Shown here: piece by piece, positions 36,236 through 47,084 of the stretch
How positions within the stretch are numbered: position 1 is the stretch's first letter
How the letters are laid out: each line of letters opens with the position of its first letter
Assembly: GCF_029784165.1 (NCBI RefSeq)
Contig: NC_073696.1
Span: 266,382,760 to 266,446,759, forward strand
Origin: Wyeomyia smithii
Taxonomy: Eukaryota > Arthropoda > Insecta > Diptera > Culicidae
DNA: 64,000 nucleotides
Reading direction: 5' to 3'
The notes under the pieces: model-generated
What the model was told of the DNA's origin: nothing
The model's database searches: none
The model's input: the letters and a program-made list of their open reading frames with translations, nothing else
Translations under genes and position numbers: made by a program

Positions 36236-38400
36236 AGTCGAGTATGACTCCTAGGTCCCTAACTCGTTCACTTTTCTCTACTACCTGATCTCCTAAGGAA
36301 ATCATATTGCTTGGCATGTTTCTTTTTCTGCCAAAAGCCATCGAACTACATTTTTTAACGTTTAGCTGAAGAAGGCTTTTTTTACACCAAATGTAAAAAT
36401 ATTTTATCTCGTTACGAAAAATATTTACATCATCAGCGTTTCTAATTTCAATGAAAAGTTTAATATCGTCGGCATAAATAAGAATTTTTACATGTTTTAG
36501 AATAAAGGAAATGTCGTTTACAAATAATATAAATAGTAGAGGGCCCAAGTGAGAGCCTTGAGGAACTCCTGAGGTTACCTGAATAGGTTTCGATATTCTA
36601 CCTTTAAATTTGACTGTTTGTTGACGATCTGTCAAATACGATTCAATCCATTTGAGTAATTGTGGATGAATTCCAATTTTTCGTAACTTGAAGAGAAGCA
36701 GGGGTATATCAATGCGATCGAAAGCTTCACTGAAGTCAGTATATAAGGTTTCAACATAATTACCTTTATCTATTGCGTTCAAAGAGAAGTTAAAAACTCG
36801 AGTAAGCTAGTTGTTGTTGAGCGCCCTTTTGAAAAAACCGTGTTGCGTTGGGGTAATTCTATTTTTTATTTGGTGAAATAACTTTTTGTTTATTATTGCT
36901 TCAAAAAGCTTAGGTATACAGGAAAGAATGGCTATGCCTCGGTAGTTGCTAATGTCGGTTTTTTTACCAGATTTGAACACAGGCACTAGATATGAGTTTT
37001 TCCAGAATTTCGGGAAGCAACCGGATTCCAGCGACATATTGAAAATCAAGAACAGTGGGGAAGTTAGCTCTTTAGCTAAATGTTTCATGAATGCTGGCGG
37101 AATTCCGTCTGGTCCCGGACCTTTAGACGCATCCAGAGCTTTTAAAGTATCTTCAATTTCGCGTGCGCTGACATGTTCAATATTGAAATAGTTGGGAAGC
37201 TCAGGAAAGTTGGTGAAGAATGTATAGTCACGATCAGATTCTGAGAAAGTTGTATAATTTTGTTGAAAAAAATCAGCAAATAGATCAGAGATGTATGCCG
37301 GGTTCTCTTCAACTTTGTCATGCAGTTGCATTTTTGAAGGGAAATGTTAAGATAAGTTGTTAAAGCATTACGATTTTTATGAGTTTTGTATTTTTTATGT
37401 GCTTTTTGTTTTTTGTTTTTTAAGTTTTTAATTTGTCTATTGTACCATACTGGGTATTTGGAATTGCCATGACGTCTTATTCTTTTCAATGGTATTTCGC
37501 TAATAAATAAATCAGATAATATGTTATAAAAATTTTCTATAGCCGAATCGACGTTTCCGTCTTCAAACAATACATCTTGCCAGTTGATACTATTTAGTTT
37601 ATGTTTTAATTCATCATAGTTTGCTGACTGAAAGTCAAAAACATCTTCGAATTCATATTCGTCAGGTCTTTTATTCACATGCACAAATAAAGAAAACTCT
37701 ATTGCTGTATGATAAACTTCGTTCTTCCATAATGGTTGTAATGAATTCGTCACACAAAAGTCTTCACTAATGTTGGACATTAACAGATCTAGATAACAAT
37801 TTTGTCCATTTTTCACATGATTTATTTGATTAAGACCAAGACTAGAGGTTTTATCAAAAAGAAGTTGCAGCGTTTCATTTTCGCCAATAATAGGAAGTAA
37901 AATGCTATGGTTATCGATGTCCGGAATAAAATCAATGTTGCGTTGGTTGAAATCACCGTATATGTGGAGTTTTACTTCAGGTAACAGCTTAGATGCAATA
38001 TTTTCAACAACATGAAGAAACTTTTCAAAGATTTCATTCCGCGCATTATTTGGAGGGAAATAGACAGAGACAAATACGTGTGTCTCTCCTGCTAGTTCTG
38101 CTTTCACCCAAACATGTTCGAACTCTTTAAACTGAATGGTGTCGATAAGCGCTGAATTAAAGTCTACTGACACCGCAATCAACACACCACCACCGGATTT
38201 CATTTCAGATAATTAATAGTTACGGTCATTTCTATAGACATTATATCGGCAACCGAAGACTTCTTCGCTGCGAACACCCTCATCCCAGCTGGTTTCGGTT
38301 GCTAAAATAACAGAAAATGAACAGGATAGTACATTTTTTTGAATTTCGTTAATTTTGTGAGCGCCTCGCATGCGGTTGAAATTTTGGCAATATACAGAGA
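36236..38400 (-). pseudogene. CR1-like LINE ORF2, copy 2 (endonuclease and RT), 3' truncated
   Basis: This is the same family as 9.25-12.2 kb. From high coordinates the endonuclease starts at ISVYCQNFNRMRG (about 38,400). It runs through ATETSWDE, KSGGGVLIAVSVDF, YGDFNQRNIDFI and KYPVWYNRQIKNLKNKK. The RT follows with KGPGPDGIPPAF, YRGIAILSCIPKLFE, DFSEAFDRIDIPLLLFK, SGVPQGSHLGPLLFILF and YADDIKLF. It ends at RDLGVILDSKL, joined to Copia at about 36,235. Lesions are a TAA at 38213-38215, an internal deletion of about 190 bases with a frameshift near 37,330-37,350, and a frameshift near 36,790-36,830. The post-RT region and 3' end are missing. Confidence 0.88.
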
Positions 38401-39350
38401 TCTCGGTAGTGGTGGGGTGTTCGAGTGTAGAAGCTAAAGAATGAGAGTCATTATTAACAGAAGTGTTTACCAGAGCAGAGCAGGTCGCGTCATTTCCTAC
38501 ATCTCTAGGTTGAACAAAATTATCACCAGCAACGGTCCTCTGATGAATGAGTCAATTGCGTTGAAGACACGAGTGCCTAGATGAGCACGCAATGCATTGT
38601 GAAGTAGGAAGGTGTGCAGGATCGCTGATCATCTGGGGTTGAGAAAGTGAAAACTCGTCGTTCGCCGGGTATGGGTTTAGAGTTTCACCTCTTTGAAATT
38701 GAATCGTAGGAATGAAGTTAGATTGAGGTCTGGAGAATCGGTCTTTCGCTGCTGCAAGAAGCACTCTGTCAGGTGGTAACAGTTGATTTGCATGGAAACG
38801 ATTAGAGTTGGTGTGTTGTTGATTATTGTAGGAGTTGGTGACGTTATTCTGTTGCCTGTTGGCCATGTTATAGTTGGGGCTATTGTTATTATTCCAAAAA
38901 CTGTTGTTGACGTGACGGTTGTGGTTGGTATATCTACGGTTACTATTGGTGTTGAAGTTGTAGTTGTTTCGATTGGTACTTTGATGGTTATTATCGAGAT
39001 TTCTGTTAAAGTTGAGGTTGCGATTCTGGTTCTGATTGTTGTTGTTATTGTTGAAGTAGTTCTTATTGTTGCGGTTGTTGTTGGAATTGTTATTATTATT
39101 GTAGTAATTGCTGTTGTAGTTATTTCTATTGTTATTGACAAAGTTGTTGTTATTATCGTTGTTGTTGTTGTGAATGATATGGTTATGCCTAGGGTTGTTG
39201 TTTCTGTTGTAATTATTTCGCCTATAATGATTTCGTCTTCTGGCCCTCCGTTTTCTTGCTTTGTCAGCTTGTTTTTGCTGCTGCATAATACGGTGTAATT
39301 TTGTATCGTACGCTGTCCAGTCCTGTTTCCAAACTTTTCTCGAGCCAAGG
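38400..39350 (-). pseudogene. Asn-rich N-terminal region in frame with the CR1-like ORF2, copy 2
   Basis: In the same frame as the endonuclease but separated by one TGA (38552-38554) is a region reading, from about 39,330, RKVWKQDWTAYDTKLHRIMQ, a basic stretch KARKRRARRRNHYRRNN, about 140 residues of Asn-rich low complexity (NNNNDNNNNF and the like), then PPDRVLLAAAKDRFSRPQS and a Cys-rich end CIACSSRHSCLQR. After the stop the frame continues into ATCSALVNTSVNNDSHS and the endonuclease. A basic plus Asn-rich region could bind RNA, as ORF1-type proteins do. Copy 1 lacks it because it is truncated. Whether it is ORF1 or an ORF2 extension is unresolved. The stretch upstream of 39,350 is AT-rich and not convincing as coding. 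Confidence 0.55.
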
Positions 39351-40390
39351 AATTGGAATAATGAGACGAAAAATTGTTTCAAGGTTTTGGCGATAAAAAT
39401 GATAAAATGAAAAAAATGTCCTGAACAAAATTGAGCAAATCTGTAAGATAACAACATAGCGACCGTAAGCGAATCAAACAGATAATATGAACATGGTCTG
39501 AACAAATATTTACGACGAACGAGAATTGAACCATTCATAATAAAAAAGGAATTTTTGATTATTTGGACTGAAATCCAATGATTGAGTTTTATATTTTAGT
39601 ACAAAATTATCATTTTTGTTTTAGTGGAATAAAAGAAAATCAAGACTGCGATATGCTTCATATGATAAATAGTTGATTTGAAAATATTTTTGCCTTTACA
39701 ACTATAAATTAAAATACAAAAACTTCAAAAACTTCATTTTCTTCTCACACACCACTTTAATCTTTTCTACAAGCTTGAAAACATTTTGTGGTCAACACGG
39801 TCTAATGCAGCCTTCAAATCAGTGTGATGTGTATCACTGATATCATCGAGAAAGTTACTTCCTTAAAATATCTGTGAAACTTGGAATTTACACAAAAACA
39901 AAGCAACACCTTTTTCTCGGTGTCGCCAAATTTGTTTTGAAAATTTTTAATTACCGATATGATTCAAACTACAAATTTCAGCCCTACTTATTTGGTATTT
40001 CATTTTCGTTCTTCACTTTTTAACTATCATTGAGGTTTCATAATTTTGTTCCGGAAATACTTATTTATTACTCCATTCAAGTTACAAATGATGTTATTGT
40101 TGTGTTCTTATTCTCATTTTGGGCGATTCAATAATTTTTCTAATATTGCACATTCGCATTCACTGATGCGAGTTATGTGAAATGTATTAAGTTTTCCAAT
40201 CACAATAGAATTTTTTCCACCAGTCTTTAAAAGGAGGAGGAATTGATGTGAACCCTAATTTTTTTTTTTTTTTGATAATATCAAAAACATACACTTCCAC
40301 GTTTATAACGTGAAAACGGCTTCGAAACTTGTCCAGGTTCAAAAGTACCCCCTCGTACCCTAGCTAAGCCCGGAGGGCGAACAGATGACA
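39351..40390 (-). other. No gene except a short LINE RT fragment
   Basis: AT-rich. The minus strand at about 39,780-39,860 reads ISDTHHTDLKAALDRVDHKM, a Jockey-type RT palm fragment. A poly-T run lies at 40,259-40,273. Confidence 0.5.
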
Positions 40391-41700
40391 CGAACCGTGC
40401 TGAGATTCGCGTAGAATTAAAGCTCGATCGTGTGTACGCGACTTTGCATCATTCGACCGCACCAGATCGGCCCGTCACTTCGTGTGTCAAGCAAGTAGTC
40501 GTCGTCGTCGCTAACCGCCCGCTGCAGCTTGCTAGCCATACCGGGAGCCCGTACCGAGGGTCCGATGATGATGAAGATGGTGCTCGAATTGGAAACGTCA
40601 ATCATCTTACTGCACCAGGTCAGACTGGACGTACGGGCGAACGGACAATCAGAACGCGGCCTCGTCGAGTTGAATGTTTTCGATTATGGTTCGGTTTGTG
40701 ATTGACTTTCCACTTGTAGAATGTTTTTCATCCTCTTTCCCCTTTCTGAGAGAAAATAATTGACAAAACTTTAATTTAAAATTCCTGTCGGTGCTCAATG
40801 AGCTTACTTCAAATTAGAAAATATTGCGTCTTCAGTGGCGGCGACCGAACGTCACCAGCTATATCAATAGTGTAATGTCATAAAGCTGTTAGAGCCCGTT
40901 ATGTAGTAAAATGAAAATGACCATAGCAAAAGTGAGTGCTGATGACCAGATCAATAAAATAGTATAACAGGCCCCGAGAACCGTTTTATGACTTGCTTAT
41001 CAAAGTGAGACCCCGAAGGACCACTACATCCAGTCAGCCAGGTAGCTAATTGATTTACGGTACTCTGCTCGAACCAGCCGGCTGCAACGGATAGGAAATC
41101 GACTCGGGTCATGTTCGTAACAGTGTTTATTGCTCTAGCGGATACTTGACAATTGAACTAGAAAATTGCTTCGAGATGCACCCAAGACCGTGTTTGTTTA
41201 GTTTTATTCATTTCCGGGCGCGCTTTATTGACGCCAGCCCAGCCGCTCGGACTGGAATGCAATCAAGTCCAGCTCCGGACGTCGGATTAAGTGACTTTTT
41301 CGATGATGCGTTTTTCCCGTTGCTTTGTGATGTAACGATTTTTTTTTATTGGAATGCGGTGCGTACTTTGTCAGTCAGCCATCTCGTAGTCGCCACGGGA
41401 TGGCACAGGGGCGCCCGAACCGTCCGTTTGTTTCAAAATCAATGAACATAAATTAATTTTATTGCCCATTAAGCCCGATATTTGATTATAATCATTTGAT
41501 TTATTTTATTTATTTATGTTTATTCACTTGCGCTCGTCGCGATCCGTGCGGGGTGTTCTCAAATGAATGACACACAGCCCTACGCGGTGCATTGGAATGA
41601 CCGTGCAAAGTGATCGAGAACCGAGTGAGAACTCATTGTGAAGACTGTGTTTTTAATACTAGAAGTGTGCTGATAAAACTACTCGGTTGTCACCCTTCTA
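40391..41700. other. GC-moderate DNA without a confident gene
   Basis: The composition resembles the 4.8-7.5 kb and 31-33 kb regions. Open frames at 40,417-40,701 lie on both strands over the same bases and carry no motif. Confidence 0.4.
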
Positions 41701-42594
41701 ATAATATATTTCAACCTTCATTGCATCCTAAAAAAACTTACGTTGTTTACCCTGGTGTGTGGTTTTCCACACATACAACATTTGAATTAACATATTTTTT
41801 TCATTGAGTGCATACACACCTGACGCTATAGGTACCAATTAATCCTGTTTCTAAAATTGAATGAGGTATGTATGTGTGCGGAAGTATGTGTATGTGTGAA
41901 TATTTTCATTCTTACGACCATTATATCTCGATTTTCTCAGCATCGGCTGAACCGATTCGATTGTTCTTAGTCGCTTAAGTTAGTTTGAAAGAGCTTAAAG
42001 TCTAGTTATTTAATGAAAAATATCGTTTTGATCCGATGGTTCATTCAGAAATGACGTAACAAAATGGTCAATGGTCAGCTTATATAGGAACTGATAAACT
42101 AACCGATTTTATTTTCAGAGGTTTGACTGCTTTGAGTCCTTTTGGTGCTAGATGCGTTTGTTATGATTTGGAGGGTAGATTTTTATTCACAAATATACTT
42201 AAAATTGAATGATAATTTCAAAAGATGTGTTGAAAAAAAAATACTTGTAGACGCCTTGTACATTGCAGTATCGTGGAGGTAACTAATTGAATGATATTAT
42301 GCGTAGTGTACAAAAACAATCTTCAAAAATACATTTGGATTATCTTAGCAATGGATGTATTGATTTGATTTCCTTGGCTGCAATTGGAATGGCTTGAAGG
42401 CTATTAGGTCATCGTCGGACATCTGTTTGATCCGGTGGTTCATGCAAAAGTTACAAAACGTGTTTGCATGATATGAGACCAATTAAACATGATGCTATGA
42501 TAGCAATTGAACAAAAAAAATATCCTAACATCGGTTTGACCAAATGAAGCAATTTGGTGCTAGGAATGTTCGTAAGAATATTCTGAAATCCATG

Positions 42595-42812
42595 CTAAGC
42601 AAAGTAAGCAAAGCCTTGGTGCTACATTCCGATTCGGAACTCGACCTTTTGCTTATTATACACAGACTTCGCAGTCAACTCTTTAGTGTAAAGGACAATT
42701 GCGGGGCTTGCGCTACGATCCTACTAACACTAACAGTTTCTCCCGGGCCGAGAGCCGAGCCGAACCCACGACGACTGGTTTGTTAGACCATCTCGGGAGA
42801 TCCATTCTAAAT
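42595..42812 (-). mobile_element. tRNA-derived SINE, minus strand
   Basis: On the minus strand it reads TGGTCTAACAAACCAGTCGT, a box-B-like GGGTTCGGCTC, TTAGTAGGATCGTAGCGC, GAAGTCTGTGTATAAT and a tail with AATGTAGCACCAAGGC. It matches the copy at 48.16-48.36 kb throughout. Confidence 0.8.
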
Positions 42813-42964
42813 TTATTTCAATATACCTAAAAGTGCGAATACACTTGTCTTGCAGTAGACATAAAACTGTGTAAATGTTGAACACTGCTCAATCAGGCTG
42901 TGCAAACACTAAATAGGTACTTTTTGCATTAGAGTATTCGTAACCCATATGTGTGAAAATTCTC

Positions 42965-44676
42965 ACACTGCACAGTGGGGCGACTCCATACAAAGGCTGG
43001 CCAAGCAAAAAAAGTGTCCATAAATGCGACAAAAACTTGGTATTTACATAATTTTGGGGCGCTGAACACGAATTTGGCATCCATTTTTTGCTTGTGGCCG
43101 TCCATAAAGCACGAAATCCAATTTTTAATATTTTTTGGCACTTTTTTCCCTTTTTATAGAATTATATGATCTTTGATCACAAGTAGTGCCACCGGGCGTC
43201 CTCCCCATTGAAAAAATACGTAATTTATGGACGACCCTTCGAACTAAACAAATGTGGTCTAAATATTAATATATATTTTTTTAATAAACTAAAACAACAT
43301 AAGTAATACAAACTAATTACAAATTGAAAAAATCATCATCAGCATCATCATCTTCCGCTGTGATCGCTCAAATCTCGTGTTGAATTGTTTCCAGAAAAAT
43401 TGAAGTTCATTATACTTATCCGCAGGAAAAATGTCTTTCGCTGCAATTTTCATTTCTTCTAGTAATTTTCGATGTTTTATTGTTTCATATATATTTTATC
43501 TTCCTAATCCGGTTTCTATGGTTGCAAAAGGACATTTAAATACATGTATAACACAATGAATTGACAACTTACTAGATATTGAAATAGGTGGTGCCGCTGA
43601 AGTTGAAGGCTCCATAATAAAATTCAACGAATTTATGAATTTGAAAACCAAGACACTGGAATGACACAACGTTCTAAATGAATACGAAAAGATGCGGAGG
43701 GCGACGACTGTTCTTTGTTTTTTCCTCATAAAGCAAAGTGTGTGCTTTACTTTTGTATGCCAACGAGTGCGAAGCGAAAGCAATCTTTAAAAGGGGTATT
43801 GTTAGCCGGTGTTTGATGGTATGAATTTGCTGCTAGTATTTACTACTTCAATCAGTTTAGCGAATTTCATGATCGTAAGTTGAAAAGGGCTGAATGTTTT
43901 CAATATTGTTTTAAATTTGCAGAAAGTGATGAAGTTTGACATAATTTAAATTTCATAAAGATTTGTTTACTATGTCCTTATTTAACACATATTGTATAAC
44001 TTTTAATTGATAAATTTTGTAATTTTTGCCCAAATATTTATTTTATTCTTACGAATTGAGCTCGATATCATAAATTTCCATTAATGGGGTATTATGGTTA
44101 TGATTAAAATTAATCCTGGATGAAATTTCAACCTCAAAAAAATGAAAAAAAAAACTGCTATCGTTTTTTTCACTAAAGTGACAATTTGCGCAGTTTTGCG
44201 CAGCAGCAGACAGTATGCATTTGAAAGCTTACGTTTTTACCTAAATTTTGAATGTAGTCACAACCGTGGCAAACTGCGGCAACTAAACTTTTAAGCTGCT
44301 TTTCTACAAAAAATCACGTTTTTTTTTTAATTTTTTCTAGTGTCAGGCCTATTATGACCAAATTTTAAAATATCTAATGAAAAGGGTTTGTTTAGCACAA
44401 TATTTACAACAACTTTTTCTTTGACATTAAAAAAATCCAAGCTATTATTGAAGCTACAGAGCGTTTCAAAGTAATGTACTTTTTTTCAAAAAATGACAAA
44501 AAACGTCAGTTCGCCAAGCTTTGAAAAGTCATAAAAAATTCAGATTTCATGATATTGCGCCCAAATTTTTGATTTAGACACTTGAATGTTATAACAATAA
44601 AGGAAAAATATTATGAAACAGCTAACGAAAAAAATTTTTTTTGGCTGATGGTCAGCGATTCCCCACTGTGCACTGG
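42965..44676. mobile_element. Nested inverted-repeat element, ends TGCACAGTGGGG
   Basis: TGCACAGTGGGG at 42969-42980 is matched by its inverted copy at 44661-44672, with weaker similarity just outside (CAC on the left, CCAG on the right). The interior is AT-rich without a coding frame. The ends resemble those of the 1826-3910 element (CACTGCACAATG), which may be related. Confidence 0.5.
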
Positions 44677-45372
44677 GATGGAACAAATAAACACATACTT
44701 TTACACATGTCCCACGTAGCCTTTTAAATTATATATTCATGTTGCGAATTACAAGAATGCACCTATAAACACTTCTAAATTCAGTCAAATCGTTGAAAAA
44801 AATATATGGGAGCTTTATCAGCTCCCATATAAACTGATCTCATTTTGTTACGTCATTTTTGAATGAACCTTCGGATCAAAACGATATTTACCATCAACTA
44901 ACTAGACTTTAAGCTCTTTCAAACGCGACTAAGAACAATCGAATCGGTTCAGCCGATGCTGAGAAAATCGAGATATAATGGTCGAAAGAATGAAAATAAA
45001 CACACATACACATACTTCCGCACACATACACACCTTATTCGATTTTCGAAACAGGATTAATTGGTACCTATAGCTTCAGGTATGAAAGCACTTTATGAAA
45101 AATATATGTTTGGGGCAAAATTAAGTTATTTCTTGTCCAAAATGAATTCGAATGTTGTATGTGTGGAAATCCACACACCAGGGTAAACAACGTAAGTTTT
45201 TAAATATCTCATCAACCAAAAATATTTTTCCCTTGGAAAATATATATTTTGTGTAAGATTGATGGTTTAAGAATTGTCAAGAAATTTCGTCAAAATCGAT
45301 CGAGAAGTTTTCGAAAAAAATCGAAACAACATTCATTTGTGTGATTTTCCTCACAAGGGTACAATGAAGGTT

Positions 45373-47080
45373 AATATCAGTAAATTTTTGTATGATTTTT
45401 CTTAAATTATCACTTTTACTACAGTCCTAGTTTTGTTAGTTTTCAGCAATTATGGGTCAAATGGTTTGGAAAATTCTGCATATTATTGTATAGTAGGGCT
45501 CTTTGAAATAATAATACTTTTCAATTACTTCGTAACCCGTATCTACGCTTTTTGGCTTTGAAGAGATTTTTTTCAATATTTCGAGTGAGGAATAGATTCG
45601 TAAATGAAAAATTGGCAGCTTTATGATAAATTCAAAAACAGATCCAGGTAATTCTTCATGTGTATGTCCGGTTCAAACGGGATCAGATGCACTGTTTGAT
45701 AACGTTTTCAATCTACAAAACCATGTAGCCGAACAACTTTCGGTTTGCTTCTTCTCAGGGTCAACTTCTATTCTACCAGGTATGACTAAGAATGGTTTAT
45801 GTCTACATTACCTCGGTTACCTCGCACATTTTATGCACTGATTGTCATATGTGTTTTTTTTTTCAAGATGATGGCCGGAGTTAGGCTAGAACCGAGTGTT
45901 CATGTGAACGAATGTTAATGAACCCAGAGTTCCAGACGATATATTGGTTCTCCTAGAAAACAGCGTAGCATCTGTCACTAAGAAGAACGTCCGCTCGTCT
46001 GATGTTGAAAAATTTGACCATTTTTATTCACGCAGCAAAATATCTGTTCATAACTGTGTACGGAGAATTTGAGTTCTATTTTTCGTGTTAGTTACCTCAA
46101 ATTAAAACTGATCAAGGATTTCAATTATAAATTTTGTATGCATACGTATGATTCATATAAACTGCTGAAAATTTTTAATTTGTTTTCGAGAGATTATTAA
46201 AAATTCAATAATTTTTTTTTAAAGATTCATAATAACTTCATAATGAACCAGATCGAAACAACACGGAGGATAGGGGAAATTAACTTATAGTGGACCCCTG
46301 TATTTTATTAGTCTATGTTTGTGATGCAGACTGGCTGGACAAGATGTTTCCCGATGGTAGTTTCCGGAAAATCACTCGAGTTTTCACATAAATTGAATTA
46401 ATCTTGCAGGTGGTATAGGGAACGGATCTACTGATGAAAATTACATGTCTGGTAGAGTTTAAAATAAACGACGAGTTTTATTGATAGCGTGTAGCTCTCC
46501 TTCTGCTGTGACCCGAGCATGACTCGAACTAAGTTTTTAGTAATACCAAGAATACTAAATGTGCAAATTCGTTTGCAAAACACAGATTTTTCGAGTCAGT
46601 TTCTTCAGATTTTCAAGATTATATATACATATTTACGCATTATTTTGTGAAACGAAAATCAACTTTCAACCGTCAAGAAGTGTATAGTTCGAAATTGTTA
46701 CCAAACGACATTTTTTTGATGCCCGAGTAATAACTACGTAGGAGGTATTCCGAAATACTTTGTTTGCAAATATTGCTTACACGTTTAAACAACAGAAATG
46801 CCTTTAAAAAACGGTAATCTTTCAAAGCCTGTAGCTTGCCAAAGGACAAAAATATTATGTTTCAGAAAACATTGTTAATTTCATTGCGTGTATGGATGGT
46901 ATCATAATAAATATTATAGAATAAGTCCACGGTAATAAAATGAAATCATTCTTTACAGAAATCACTGCTTAAGCAATTCCTCAAATTTCAAAAGGCAGCC
47001 GGCTTAGACCTTAAGTCTAGAAAGCGCAAGTTTAATAATCGAAATACGCTCCTATTAAAAATTCTAAAAAAAAAATTGTG
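45373..47080. other. No recognisable gene
   Basis: AT-rich DNA with short frames only. Confidence 0.5.
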
Positions 47081-47084
47081 AGAG

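Larger units (their letters stand above)
41713..45372. mobile_element. 3.7-kb element with long inverted arms
   Basis: The left arm (41,713-42,065) and the right arm (44,820-45,372) are inverted copies. Matching landmarks are AACCTTCATTG with CAATGAAGGTT, ACTTACGTTGTTTACCCTGG with its complement, TGTGTGGTTTTCCACACA, GGTACCAATTAATCCTGTTT, a CA/TG microsatellite, TCTCGATTTTCTCAGC, and AATATCGTTTTGATCCGA. The right arm contains about 150 bases that the left arm lacks. There is no transposase frame, which fits a foldback-type or non-autonomous element. A SINE (42.6-42.8 kb) and another inverted-repeat element (42.97-44.68 kb) lie inside. Confidence 0.75.

Noticed and set aside
38783..39298. 171-residue Val/Ile-rich plus-strand frame
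   Set aside because: It is the antisense of the Asn-rich codons (GTT/ATT repeats), not a gene.
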